From: Pseudoalteromonas sp. UG3-2
Lineage (GTDB): Bacteria > Pseudomonadota > Gammaproteobacteria > Enterobacterales > Alteromonadaceae
Direction of reading: 5' to 3'
Assembly (NCBI RefSeq): GCF_037120705.1
Contig: NZ_JAWLJU010000002.1
Span: 372,001-436,000, forward strand
Length of the DNA stretch: 64,000 bases
How positions within the stretch are numbered: position 1 is the stretch's first letter; every line of letters begins with the position of its first letter. Position numbers and translations under genes: made by a program. The notes under the pieces were generated by a model. That model was not told where the DNA came from. It did no database searches and worked only from the letters and a program-made list of their open reading frames with translations. Below are positions 45,283-53,673 of this stretch, piece after piece.

Positions 45283-46279
45283 TACTTACCTCTACGATGT
45301 TTGCCAATGTTGCCATGGCTTGTTTTGTCATTAATACCTCTTGCACCATCTCACTGGCTTGCTTAAAGTCTGAGGCCTTGTCACTTAATACCAGCAATGC
45401 CGCGACATTGGCGATAATCGCTGCATTGTGTGCAGCGCTGCCTTCACCATTTAAAATCGCTAAACTGGCTTTGGCATTGTATTGTGGCGTATCCCCGGCA
45501 ATGGCGGCAAGTGAATAGTTTTCTAGTCCAAAGTCACTGGCAGAGAGGGTGTATTGTTTAATTTCATCGTGGTTGACCTCAGCGACCAAGGTATCGCCAT
45601 GCAGGGCTATTTCGTCTGTGCCACTGCCGTGCACTACCATAGCTCGTGCAGTGCCAAGCTGTTGTAACGTTTCAGCCATTGGCAGCAACAATGAGGGGTC
45701 ATACACCCCGAGCAGTTGCACTTGCGGTTGTGCAGGGTTAGCCAGTGGTCCCAAAATATTAAAAATAGTGCGGGTTTTTAGCGCTGTGCGCACTGGCATC
45801 GCATGCTTTACGCCGCTATGGTAGTGGGGAGCGAATAAGAACGTGAACCCGGTTGCGGTTAAGCAGTGCTGCGCCTGCTCAGGTGTCATATCAATATTGA
45901 TCCCCAAGGCCTTGAGTAAATCGGCAGAGCCAGACTTGCTGCTAACGCTGCGGTTACCATGTTTTACCATATTAATGCCACAGGCGCTGGCAACAATGGC
46001 CGCTGTGGTACTGACATTAATGGTATTGCTGCCGTCGCCACCGGTACCACAGCTGTCTGCAACTTCAAGCTGTAGTGTATCGAAGTGGTTGGCATTATCG
46101 CGCATTGCTTGGGCTGCACCTGCAATTTCAGCGGCAGTTTCGCCTTTGAACTTAAGCGCCATTAAGGCGGCAGTTAACTCAATCTCACTAAGTTGCCCAC
46201 GCATAATATTTAAGAACAGGGAATGCGCTTGGCCAAAGCTGAGGTGTTGTTGTTGCAGCAGTAATTGTAACGGTTCCAT
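45275..46279 (-). CDS. trpD: Anthranilate phosphoribosyltransferase
   Basis: TrpD attaches phosphoribosyl to anthranilate. The 334-residue protein has the PRPP-binding DSCGTGGDGSNTINVST block near residue 78, the HGNRSVSSKSGSADLL segment near residue 107 and the RTIFNILGPLANPA stretch near residue 166. AGGAGA precedes the ATG. It is a separate gene, whereas in E. coli TrpG and TrpD are fused. It lies nine bases after trpG. Confidence 0.97.
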   Translation of the reverse strand: MEPLQLLLQQQHLSFGQAHSLFLNIMRGQLSEIELTAALMALKFKGETAAEIAGAAQAMRDNANHFDTLQLEVADSCGTGGDGSNTINVSTTAAIVASACGINMVKHGNRSVSSKSGSADLLKALGINIDMTPEQAQHCLTATGFTFLFAPHYHSGVKHAMPVRTALKTRTIFNILGPLANPAQPQVQLLGVYDPSLLLPMAETLQQLGTARAMVVHGSGTDEIALHGDTLVAEVNHDEIKQYTLSASDFGLENYSLAAIAGDTPQYNAKASLAILNGEGSAAHNAAIIANVAALLVLSDKASDFKQASEMVQEVLMTKQAMATLANIVEVSNG

Positions 46280-46288
46280 GTTGGTCTC

Positions 46289-46870
46289 CTATGCGCTCAA
46301 ATAGGCAATGCTTTGCTTTAACAGCTGAGCACCGCTGGGGGTAAGAATGGATTCTGGATGAAATTGGTAGCCAATGATGCGGTCGCGGCCCTGATAAACC
46401 GCCATTGGAATGTTTTTATAACGGGCTATCACTTGCAGTGAGTTGGGCACTTTCGTGGCCATTAAAGAATGGTATCGCGCCACTGGGAACTGCTTACCAA
46501 GCCCTGCAAAAACAGGGTGATCATCGACCTCAATCAGCGAAGATTTGCCATGAACGGTCTCTCCCGCACGGCCCACTTCACCACCATAACTCTGGGTCAG
46601 AGCCTGTTGCCCTAAGCAAATGCCCAGCATCGGAAAACGTCCTTTACACAATTCAATGAGCTCCAGTAAGCAACCGGCATCACTCGGAGAACCTGGGCCT
46701 GGCGATAACACTAAGATAACGGGATCGGTTTCTGCATGCATTTTGTCGAAAATAGTTTGAGCAGGAATGTTATTACGATACACCACCAGTTCTAGCCCGA
46801 GCATGGTCAGTTCGTCCACCAAGTTGTAGCTAAAGGAGTCAAAATTATCGAGAAAATAGACTTTAGTCAT
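46289..46870 (-). CDS. trpG: Anthranilate synthase glutamine amidotransferase component
   Basis: TrpG releases ammonia from glutamine for TrpE. The 193-residue class I amidotransferase has the nucleophile elbow MLGICLGQQAL (Cys near residue 85) and the His-Glu pair in GYQFHPES near residue 170. The late SGAQLLKQSI helix is usual. The ATG at 46870 lies inside the end of trpE, overlapping by 8 bases, a sign of coupled translation that keeps the two subunits equal. The start 15 bases upstream is less likely. Confidence 0.97.
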   Translation of the reverse strand: MTKVYFLDNFDSFSYNLVDELTMLGLELVVYRNNIPAQTIFDKMHAETDPVILVLSPGPGSPSDAGCLLELIELCKGRFPMLGICLGQQALTQSYGGEVGRAGETVHGKSSLIEVDDHPVFAGLGKQFPVARYHSLMATKVPNSLQVIARYKNIPMAVYQGRDRIIGYQFHPESILTPSGAQLLKQSIAYLSA

Positions 46871-48440
46871 CGCTGTACTCCACAAAAGTTGACTGCACGG
46901 CTTTGATCACTGCCATGGCTTTGGCCCGAGTTTCATCGGCTTCACTTTGGGGCTCGGAATCAAACACCACACCCGCACCGGCTTGAACGTAAGCAATATT
47001 GTTTTTAACAAACGCTGAGCGAATAACGATACAGCTATCCATGGCACCATTGCCCATTAAGTAGCCTACTGCACCACCATAACTGCCACGGCGCTGTTGT
47101 TCAGTGGCTCTGACTAATTCAGCCGCCTTAACTTTGGGTGCGCCGACGAGGGTGCCCATGTTCATGCAAGCTTGGTAGGCGTGCAGGGCATCAAGGTCGG
47201 GTTTTAACTGGCCTACCACACGGGAGACCAAATGCATTACTTGCGAGTAACGGTCTACTTTCAATAGCTCTTTGGCATGGCGCGTGCCTGCCACGCTAAT
47301 GCGAGCCACGTCATTGCGGGCTAAATCAACCAGCATCAGGTGTTCGGCTCGTTCTTTTTGATCGTTGCGCAGTTCTAATTCAATGCGGCTATCCAAGTCA
47401 GGATTAATTTGACCATCGCTGAATTTACCCCGTGGCCGAGTGCCAGCAATGGGATACACCTCAACTTGGTTGCTCTGCTCACAGTACTTTAGTGCCGACT
47501 CAGGTGATGCGCCAAACAACACAAAACGCTCATCACGCATATAAAACATATACGGACTGGGGTTTTGTTGCTTGAGTTGTTGATACGCTGCCAGTGAGTC
47601 GGGGCAGGGCAAGGAAAACGTTCGAGACGGCACAACTTGAAAAATATCGCCGTTGATAATGTTTTCTTTCAGCTGTTCGACCTGTTGGCAATACTGGGCG
47701 TCACTGATGTTTACCTTTACCTCCGCCTGGCCATGATTGCGCTCAAATCGAAAAGGACGCACGCTGTCACATTGCTGATTAAGGGCTTCGAGTTGTTTGC
47801 CTACTTCAAAGCAATTGGCATGGACATCTGGTCCATTAAAAACATTACCAATGAGCTCGGTGGTTTGCGCTTGGTGGTCGATAACCACTAAGGTTTCAGC
47901 AAGGTAAAACACATAGTCAGGGCAGTCATTATCGCCGTCTGGCACTTCTGGTAGGGTTTCAAAGTTTGCCACCATGTCGTAGGCGAACACACCGCCAAGA
48001 AAAACCGCAAAAGGCGTGTCTGAGTTACTTTGTATTTCATTGATGCACGTTCTCAGGGCGCTAAAGGCGTTGTCGGCTTTTAGCTTGCTGTACTCATCAA
48101 TGTCTGCGGCCGCTGAGTTATACCTTAATGACAGTGTTGTACCTTGTAATTGTGCATCACAGTTTTGCACTTTTTGGCCAAGATAAGGTAGCAATTGCGC
48201 ACCATTGTTCGATAACGCTGTGGCCACTACCTCATCACCATTGCATTCAAAACGAATGGCACTGTCGACCAAGACAATGCTTTTTACGTTGTCTTTGGAC
48301 TCAATTTCTGCTGATTCAAGCAGCAGTGAATTGGGCTTGTCTAAGCCAGCATACAATGACAGTGGGCTGGCAATGTAATCACGCCGCTGTCTGATGCTGG
48401 TGACCTCACCCGGTGTGGTCGTTATATGACTAAAAATCAA
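46863..48440 (-). CDS. trpE: Anthranilate synthase component I (TTG start)
   Basis: TrpE converts chorismate to anthranilate and is the feedback-inhibited first step. The 525-residue protein has the Trp-binding LLLESAEIESKDN block near residue 36. Its C-terminal catalytic domain includes GDIFQVVPSRTF, YPIAGTRPRG and the AGAGVVFDSEPQ end. The only in-frame start is TTG at 48440, preceded by GAGG at suitable spacing and closed upstream by an in-frame TGA; alignment with E. coli supports it. Expression is governed by two attenuators in series and probably a TrpR-type operator upstream. Confidence 0.96.
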   Translation of the reverse strand: MIFSHITTTPGEVTSIRQRRDYIASPLSLYAGLDKPNSLLLESAEIESKDNVKSIVLVDSAIRFECNGDEVVATALSNNGAQLLPYLGQKVQNCDAQLQGTTLSLRYNSAAADIDEYSKLKADNAFSALRTCINEIQSNSDTPFAVFLGGVFAYDMVANFETLPEVPDGDNDCPDYVFYLAETLVVIDHQAQTTELIGNVFNGPDVHANCFEVGKQLEALNQQCDSVRPFRFERNHGQAEVKVNISDAQYCQQVEQLKENIINGDIFQVVPSRTFSLPCPDSLAAYQQLKQQNPSPYMFYMRDERFVLFGASPESALKYCEQSNQVEVYPIAGTRPRGKFSDGQINPDLDSRIELELRNDQKERAEHLMLVDLARNDVARISVAGTRHAKELLKVDRYSQVMHLVSRVVGQLKPDLDALHAYQACMNMGTLVGAPKVKAAELVRATEQQRRGSYGGAVGYLMGNGAMDSCIVIRSAFVKNNIAYVQAGAGVVFDSEPQSEADETRAKAMAVIKAVQSTFVEYSDD

Positions 48441-48468
48441 ACCTCATTCCTCAATCTTTTTAGCAAAT

Positions 48469-48543
48469 AAAAAGCCCCCGAAAAGCACAACTTCGCGGGG
48501 GCTATTGTTCAAGCACAACAATACCGTCCCGCTAGGGCAGCCA
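48469..48543 (-). promoter_or_regulatory. Second trp attenuator (antiterminator and terminator)
   Basis: The terminator stem pairs AGCCCCCG (RNA from 48503 to 48496) with CGGGGGCT (48480 to 48473), followed by five U. The competing antiterminator pairs GCGGG (48532-48528) with CCCGC, GG with CC, and TATTGTT (48523-48517) with AACAATA (48509-48503). That is 14 pairs with two bulges, and it uses the same bases as the terminator's 5' arm. A short CCC/GGG pairing next to the Trp codons can block the antiterminator. A stalled ribosome on the Trp codons would thus free the antiterminator and allow trpE transcription. Confidence 0.9.
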
Positions 48544-48579
48544 CCACCAAGAAGTATGAAGAGAAACAGTATTGCGCAT
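48532..48579 (-). CDS. trpL: Second trp leader peptide, TrpL2
   Basis: A 15-residue peptide MRNTVSLHTSWWWLP begins at ATG 48579 with AGAGG seven bases before it and ends with TAG at 48532. Three consecutive Trp codons (48541-48549) make translation stall when charged tRNA-Trp is scarce. Its stop codon shares a G with the antiterminator arm, the right geometry for attenuation. It lies after a complete first attenuator and 91 bases before trpE. Confidence 0.92.
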   Translation of the reverse strand: MRNTVSLHTSWWWLP

Positions 48580-48601
48580 AAAAACCTCTAAATTTAAATA
48601 T

Positions 48602-48672
48602 AAAAAAACCCGCGACATAGCGCGGGTTTAGAAATCGTAGATACAACGAATCACACCCGCTTAACTCGAGTG
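48602..48672 (-). promoter_or_regulatory. First trp attenuator (segments 1 to 4)
   Basis: All four segments are visible in the RNA. Segment 1 CACTCG (48672-48667) pairs with segment 2 CGGGTG (48659-48654). Segment 2, as GCGGGT (48660-48655), alternatively pairs with segment 3 ACCCGC (48627-48622). Segments 3 and 4 form the terminator, a 9-bp stem AAACCCGCG/CGCGGGTTT (48629-48621 with 48614-48606) followed by four more U. The arrangement is the classical enteric trp attenuator. Confidence 0.92.
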
Positions 48673-48711
48673 CCACCACCAAATGTTTGTTGTTTGCTGT
48701 TGTTTATTCAT
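48661..48711 (-). CDS. trpL: First trp leader peptide, TrpL1
   Basis: The 16-residue peptide MNKQQQTTNIWWWHSS begins at ATG 48711 and ends with TAA at 48661. Three consecutive Trp codons lie at 48673-48681, ten codons from the start, followed by the segment 1 sequence. No strong ribosome binding site is seen. It is followed directly by attenuator segment 2, as in E. coli. Confidence 0.9.
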   Translation of the reverse strand: MNKQQQTTNIWWWHSS

Positions 48712-48741
48712 TTGTGAAAATTTCGTTGTTGAATCTAAAGT

Positions 48742-48777
48742 GGTTACAGTAAACCGCACTCTGGGGGACACTGTCAA
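48742..48777 (-). promoter_or_regulatory. trp operon promoter with possible operator
   Basis: TTGACA (48777-48772) is a perfect -35 box, and TTTACT (48753-48748) is a fair -10 at 18-bp spacing. GGTT-N6-AACC, an interrupted palindrome at 48742-48755, overlaps the -10 and could be a TrpR-type operator, though it does not match the E. coli consensus well. Transcription would start 30 or so bases before TrpL1. Confidence 0.75.
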
Positions 48778-48867
48778 GAGCAAATATCAGAAAATAACCT
48801 AAGGTTGTAACTAATAACTTGTGATATAATCAAATTGCCTACAATTCAGAGAGATAGTTAATAAATT

Positions 48868-49713
48868 TTGATTAAATATGACCTTCATTGCCATACTACT
48901 TTTTCCGATGGCCGCTTAGACGTCGCTGAACTGTTGCAGCGAGCAACGGAAAAAGGTGTTGATATATTAGCAATTACTGATCACGATACCATTGCGGCTA
49001 TTGCCCCTGCGCGTGACTATATTGGTAATAATGACCTAGCGTTAGAGCTTATAAATGGCGTTGAAATATCAACCAAATGGGAAAGCTTTGAGATCCACAT
49101 TGTCGGCTTAAACTTCGATCCCGAGCACCCTGTGTTGCAGTCTTTATTGCTCGAGCAACAGCAAAAAAGGGAGCTTAGAGCTCAAGAGATTGGTGCGCGG
49201 TTAGCCAAAAATGGCTATGACAATGTTTATCAAGATGCGCAAGCATTAGCCAAGAGCGCACAGATCACCCGCGCTCACTTTGCCCAAGTGTTAGTCGAGC
49301 GTGGTGTGGCAAAAAACATTCAAGGGGTATTTAAAAAGTTTTTAGCTCGCGGAAAAACAGGCTATACGCCAAGTAATTGGTGCGATATTGCCACTGCGGT
49401 CGAAGCGATACGAGCGGCCGGAGGAGTGGCAGTATTGGCGCATCCAGCAAGGTATAAAATGTCGAATAAATGGCTAAGAAAGTTACTCAGTCATTTTAAA
49501 GCGGCAGGTGGTCAAGCAATGGAAGTGGCACAGCCACAGCAGCCACCAACGGAACGGCAGTTTTTAGGACGCTTAAGTCAAGAGTTTGAGTTACTCGCAA
49601 GTCAAGGGTCTGATTTTCACTTTCCAATGCCCTGGGTCGACCTCGGTCGCAACCTGTATTTACCCAAAGATTGTCAAGGGGTATGGCGCCATTGGGGAGG
49701 TTCAGAGGAGTAG
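48868..49713 (+). CDS. rnm: PHP-domain RNase AM / TrpH
   Basis: This PHP-domain metal-dependent phosphoesterase (E. coli YciV, now RNase AM) trims 5' ends of small RNAs and rRNA and also cleaves 3',5'-bisphosphate nucleotides. The 281-residue protein has the metal-site motifs YDLHCHTTFSDG at the start, ITDHDT near residue 37, VLAHPARY near residue 189 and GSDFHF near residue 250. The start is TTG at 48868, since the frame is closed by TAA six bases upstream and the sequence before HCH is only six residues. It is divergent from trpL, as in E. coli. Confidence 0.92.
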   Translation: MIKYDLHCHTTFSDGRLDVAELLQRATEKGVDILAITDHDTIAAIAPARDYIGNNDLALELINGVEISTKWESFEIHIVGLNFDPEHPVLQSLLLEQQQKRELRAQEIGARLAKNGYDNVYQDAQALAKSAQITRAHFAQVLVERGVAKNIQGVFKKFLARGKTGYTPSNWCDIATAVEAIRAAGGVAVLAHPARYKMSNKWLRKLLSHFKAAGGQAMEVAQPQQPPTERQFLGRLSQEFELLASQGSDFHFPMPWVDLGRNLYLPKDCQGVWRHWGGSEE

Positions 49714-49717
49714 TTTT

Positions 49718-50338
49718 ATGAGTCAATTTTTCCATATTCATCCAGATAACCCGCAACCGCGATTAATTCGCCAAGCGGCCGACATTATTGAACAAGGAGG
49801 CGTGGTGGTGTTGCCAACGGACTCCGGCTATGCCATTGGCTGTGCACTTGGCAATAAACAAGCGAAAGAGCGCATCGAGCGGATCCGTGGCATTGAAAAA
49901 CACCATAACTTCACTTTATTGTGCCGCGATCTTTCTGAGCTTTCGACCTATGCTCGAGTCGATAACCAAATGTTCAGGATGATTAAAAATAATACTCCAG
50001 GACCGTACACGTTTATTTTCAAAGGCACCAAAGAAGTACCAAAGCGGTTGCTGAATGAGAAGAAAAAAACCATTGGCATCCGGGTGACTGACAACCCCAT
50101 TACTTGCGCTCTGCTAGAAGCATTGGCAGAGCCTATGATGTCGTGTTCACTGATTTTACCCGATGAGCAATTCACCGAAGCGGATCCTGACGACATTCGT
50201 ATGCGCCTAGACAAGCTGGTCGACCTCATCATTCATGGTGGTATTTTAATGGAACAAGCCACCACAGTGGTGGACCTATCTGAAGATGAGCCACAGGTAC
50301 TGCGTCGCGGATGTGGTGATACCACGCCATTTGAATAA
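49718..50338 (+). CDS. yciO: YciO, Sua5/YrdC/TsaC-family protein
   Basis: The 206-residue protein has the YrdC fold of threonylcarbamoyl-AMP synthases: VLPTDSGYAIGC near residue 33, KERIERIRG, and the FTLLCRDLSELS block. YciO differs from TsaC in function and does not fully replace it; it binds nucleic acid and ATP. The ATG at 49718 is preceded by GAGGAG and follows the rnm stop by four bases. The order rnm-yciO matches E. coli. Confidence 0.93.
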   Translation: MSQFFHIHPDNPQPRLIRQAADIIEQGGVVVLPTDSGYAIGCALGNKQAKERIERIRGIEKHHNFTLLCRDLSELSTYARVDNQMFRMIKNNTPGPYTFIFKGTKEVPKRLLNEKKKTIGIRVTDNPITCALLEALAEPMMSCSLILPDEQFTEADPDDIRMRLDKLVDLIIHGGILMEQATTVVDLSEDEPQVLRRGCGDTTPFE

Positions 50339-50359
50339 CTGGCGCTGTGGCAAAAAACC

Positions 50360-51169
50360 ATGAGTGATGCGGCGCAACAGAAGCTTCCGTTGGCTTTTCT
50401 GCATGGCGAGGCCATGATTGAAAAGCCGGAGGATCTTTATATTCCGCCTGAAGCCTTAGAGGTTATTCTCGATACCTTTGAAGGCCCGCTAGATCTTCTC
50501 TTATATTTAATTAAACGCCATAAGCTGGATATTTTAGAGCTGCCCATTTTCAGCATAACCCAGCAATACGTTAAGTATGTCGAGCTAATGAAAGACATGC
50601 AGTTGGAGTTGGCTGGTGAGTATTTAGTGATGGCGGCACTGCTTGCGCAGATAAAGTCCAGAATGTTACTGCCGAAGCACGAAGAGCTTGAGGAAGAAGA
50701 AGACCCTCGCGCCGAACTGGTAAGAAGATTACAAGAGTATGAGCAATTCAAAAAAGCCGCGGAGCGCCTCGACGAGCTACCTCGTGTAGAGCGGGATATT
50801 TTTGTTGCCCATGCCTTAGTTGACGAGCGCCTTGATACCTCTGAAGCGCCTCCTGAACTGGAACTGCGAGAGCTGGTGGTGGCGTTATCTGAAGTGATGG
50901 CTCGGGCAAAAACGTTTGAGCATCACCACATTAGCGCAGAAGCATTATCTACGCGCGAACGCATGACCACGATTTTGCAAACATTAAAACAGGCCGGTAA
51001 GCCGGTGCAATTTGCACAATTATTTACCCTAGAAGAAGGCCGCAGTGGCGTGGTAGTGACCTTTATTGCCATGCTCGAGCTTATTAAAGAGCAACTGATT
51101 GATTGTATTCATGGTGAAATTGAAAGCAAACAAGCAGGTGCCGCGCTTTACCTGCATTTAAAAGGTTAG
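50360..51169 (+). CDS. scpA: Segregation and condensation protein A
   Basis: ScpA is the kleisin subunit that bridges SMC ATPases and works with ScpB in chromosome condensation. The 269-residue product has the FEGPLDLLLYLIKRHKLDI signature near residue 35 and an acidic middle (HEELEEEEDPRAELV) typical of the group. The C-terminal winged helix ends in QLIDCIHGEIE. It is 21 bases after yciO. Gammaproteobacteria of this kind use MukBEF less widely; an SMC partner would have to be elsewhere. Confidence 0.95.
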   Translation: MSDAAQQKLPLAFLHGEAMIEKPEDLYIPPEALEVILDTFEGPLDLLLYLIKRHKLDILELPIFSITQQYVKYVELMKDMQLELAGEYLVMAALLAQIKSRMLLPKHEELEEEEDPRAELVRRLQEYEQFKKAAERLDELPRVERDIFVAHALVDERLDTSEAPPELELRELVVALSEVMARAKTFEHHHISAEALSTRERMTTILQTLKQAGKPVQFAQLFTLEEGRSGVVVTFIAMLELIKEQLIDCIHGEIESKQAGAALYLHLKG

Positions 51170-51229
51170 GGAATAGCGGGGGGCTCTGATACAATCGCCC
51201 CTTATGTTTTGCATAGTCAATGTGTGCCG

Positions 51230-51817
51230 ATGAAAAGAAGAGTGAGCGATGAGCAATTAGAAGAGCTTATTGAAGCTGCTATTTTTGTTGCCGACAAGCC
51301 ATTATCAAAAAAACGCCTAAAAGAAACCGTACTTGCCGATATAAGCGCATCCGCACAGCGAATTGATGCTGCGCTAGGACGTTTAGTTAACCATTATCAA
51401 ACTCGCGGGGTACGCTTGGTTGAAGTGGGCACTGGGTATCGCTTTCAGGCGTGTCCTAGCTTGAGTCCTTGGCTGAGTAAATTATGGCATGAAAAAGCAC
51501 CGAAATACTCGCGTGCCACTTTGGAAACACTGGCTTTAATAGCCTATCGTCAACCGATCACTCGGGGCGAAATTGAGCAAGTGCGGGGAGTAACCGTCAG
51601 TTCAAATATTATCAAAAGTCTTACCGAGCGCGAGTGGATAAAAGTAGTGGGGCACAAAGAGGTACCTGGAAAACCGGCATTGTATGCAACAACAAAACAA
51701 TTTTTAGATTATTTTTCATTGACGGGGCTAGGAGAGTTGCCAAACTTACCTGAGCAACATAATGAAAAAATTGACCAGTTATTAAATGATCCTTCTGTGA
51801 GAGAACCATCTGAATGA
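51230..51817 (+). CDS. scpB: Segregation and condensation protein B
   Basis: ScpB is a dimeric winged-helix protein that supports the SMC-ScpA complex. The 195-residue product has [17 protein letters not shown] at the start and the diagnostic [20 protein letters not shown] block near residue 96, followed by [13 protein letters not shown] and a flexible tail. The ATG at 51230 gives the usual N-terminus; a TTG at 51209 is possible. It overlaps rluB by 4 bases (ATGA). Confidence 0.95.
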   Translation: MKRRVSDEQLEELIEAAIFVADKPLSKKRLKETVLADISASAQRIDAALGRLVNHYQTRGVRLVEVGTGYRFQACPSLSPWLSKLWHEKAPKYSRATLETLALIAYRQPITRGEIEQVRGVTVSSNIIKSLTEREWIKVVGHKEVPGKPALYATTKQFLDYFSLTGLGELPNLPEQHNEKIDQLLNDPSVREPSE

Positions 51818-52674
51818 GTGAAAAGTTACAAAAAGTATTAGCACGAGCTGGAGTTGGCTCAAGACGTGAAATGGAAAAGTACATTGAGTCCAATCGCGTC
51901 AGTGTTGATGGTAAAGTGGCCAAGTTAGGCGATCGAGTTGAAGAAACGTCGGTGATCCGTGTTGATGGCCACATTGTTAAGATCGAGCAACAGCAAGAGC
52001 GTATTTGTCGTGTGCTGATGTACCATAAGCCTGAAGGGGAGCTTTGTACACGCAAAGACCCACAGGGCAGAAGAACGGTATTTGATCGCTTACCTAAATT
52101 AGAGGGCGATCGTTGGATTGCCATTGGCCGCCTAGATATTAACACCTCTGGCTTGCTGTTGTTTACCAACGATGGTGAACTGGCGAACCGCTTAATGCAC
52201 CCTAAATATGAGGTTGAGCGGGAGTACTCGGCGCGAGTATTTGGTGAAGTGACGAACCAAACTTTACGCACTTTAACCAAGGGAGTTGAATTAGATGATG
52301 GACCTGCGAAGTTCCTAAAAATTAAACCCATGGGCGGTGAGGGCTTAAACAAATGGTTTAACGTGACACTGACTGAAGGTCGTAACCGTGAAGTAAGACG
52401 TTTATGGCAGTCGCAAGAAGTGGAAGTATCGCGCCTTATTCGAATTCGCTATGGCAAGTTAGAGCTTAGTAAGCGTCTACCTCAAGGGGGCTGGGAAGAG
52501 CTGAAACTGGAAGACGTAAACTATTTAAGAAAGTCAGTGTCATTGCGTCCTGAAACCCAAACTAAGTTGTCAGTCATGCCTGAAAAACGCAAAGATAAGC
52601 GGGCGAAAATCAATAAAATCCGCAAGGCAGTGAAAAAACACAATCAAAGGGTAAAAACGCCAAAGCGTAAGTAA
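51814..52674 (+). CDS. rluB: 23S rRNA pseudouridine(2605) synthase RluB
   Basis: RluB makes pseudouridine 2605 in 23S rRNA. The 286-residue protein has an N-terminal S4 domain ([19 protein letters not shown]) and an RsuA-type catalytic domain, with the catalytic Asp in [14 protein letters not shown] near residue 110 and [10 protein letters not shown] near residue 190. A basic tail rich in Lys and Arg ends the protein. It closes the rnm-yciO-scpA-scpB-rluB run and is followed by a strong terminator. Confidence 0.96.
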   Translation: MSEKLQKVLARAGVGSRREMEKYIESNRVSVDGKVAKLGDRVEETSVIRVDGHIVKIEQQQERICRVLMYHKPEGELCTRKDPQGRRTVFDRLPKLEGDRWIAIGRLDINTSGLLLFTNDGELANRLMHPKYEVEREYSARVFGEVTNQTLRTLTKGVELDDGPAKFLKIKPMGGEGLNKWFNVTLTEGRNREVRRLWQSQEVEVSRLIRIRYGKLELSKRLPQGGWEELKLEDVNYLRKSVSLRPETQTKLSVMPEKRKDKRAKINKIRKAVKKHNQRVKTPKRK

Positions 52675-52690
52675 TGCCATTTTGAGGCAT

Positions 52691-52722
52691 AAAAAAACGT
52701 CAGCATCAAGCTGACGTTTTTT
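52691..52722. terminator. Bidirectional terminator between rluB and yciK
   Basis: AACGTCAGC (52696-52704) and GCTGACGTT (52710-52718), perfect stem, with flanking runs of A and T that make it work in both directions. It lies 16 bases after rluB and 13 bases past the end of yciK. Confidence 0.93.
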
Positions 52723-52734
52723 ATGCCTGCAGGC

Positions 52735-53478
52735 TTAGTAGGTTTGCGCGTCTAACGACTCACCGTTAACGGCAATGGAGTCATCCGACATTAAATACAA
52801 ATACGTCGGCATTAATTGTTCAGGCGTTTTCAACTTTTCTTTATCTTCACCTGGGAAAGCCGAAGCACGCATGCTGGTGCGAGTCGCCCCAGGATTAATG
52901 CAGTTAATACGGATATTGGTTTTGCCCACTTCTTCAGCCCAGGTTTGCATCATGCCTTCAGTGGCAAACTTCGAAATAGCATACGCGCCCCAAAACTCAC
53001 GGCCTTTGCGGCCAACGCCGGAAGAGGTGAAAATAATAGACGCGTGTGGCGCTTTTCTCATCACTGGAAATAACGCTTTGGTGATCATGGCCTGTGCGGT
53101 GACATTCACCTTCATGATGTTTTCAAAGGTGGATGAACAAAAGTGCTCTAAAGGACCCAAAGAGCCAAGAATAGATGCGTTATTTAACAGCCCATCAAGT
53201 TTCCCAAACTGTTGCTCAACCGTAGCGGCCAAGTCACGGTAATGTTGCTTCGTGGCACCACGTAAGTCCATTGGCACTATGGCAGGCTGCGGATAACCGG
53301 CAGCAACTATTTCATCGTACACGGCCTCGAGTTTGCTGGTGGTTTTACCCAGTAAGATAACCGTCGCACCGTATTTGGCGTAGGTCAATGCGGCAACACG
53401 GCCGATACCATCACCGGCGCCGGTAATTAAAATGGTTTTATTTGCAAGAGCGTTTTCGGGCGCTTGATAAGTCTGCAT
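52735..53478 (-). CDS. yciK: YciK-type short-chain dehydrogenase
   Basis: The 247-residue protein has the SDR cofactor motif TGAGDGIGRVAA (residues 20-31), NNASILG near residue 93, the catalytic Ser in TSSGVGRKG and the YAISKFATEG Tyr-Lys pair near residue 162. The GKTTSKLEAVYDEI segment after the second strand identifies the YciK subgroup. In E. coli, yciK lies between btuR and sohB in this same neighbourhood; btuR is absent here. Substrate unknown. GGAG lies nine bases before the start codon. Confidence 0.9.
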   Translation of the reverse strand: MQTYQAPENALANKTILITGAGDGIGRVAALTYAKYGATVILLGKTTSKLEAVYDEIVAAGYPQPAIVPMDLRGATKQHYRDLAATVEQQFGKLDGLLNNASILGSLGPLEHFCSSTFENIMKVNVTAQAMITKALFPVMRKAPHASIIFTSSGVGRKGREFWGAYAISKFATEGMMQTWAEEVGKTNIRINCINPGATRTSMRASAFPGEDKEKLKTPEQLMPTYLYLMSDDSIAVNGESLDAQTY

Positions 53479-53673
53479 TCTGGACTCCGATTAATATTTT
53501 TGACTATTTTATCACAACGCTATGGCAAGTTAGCGAATTTATTGTAAATATGGCTGGCGAAATAACAAAGTTTGAGTTAAGTTTAACTGGTCTAATGTCT
53601 TATTAAAAATGCAATTACATAGATTTAACGAGAATTATCACAATAATAATAAGATTATGTCGGAGCCTATAAA

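Noticed and set aside
48422..48450. An ATG overlapping the trpE start (ATG AGG TTT GAT TTT TAG)
   Set aside because: It gives five residues only and has no role that I can support. The trpE frame starts at the nearby TTG.
48541..48681. Runs of CCA on the plus strand as a simple repeat
   Set aside because: They are the reverse complement of the Trp codon runs of the two leader peptides.
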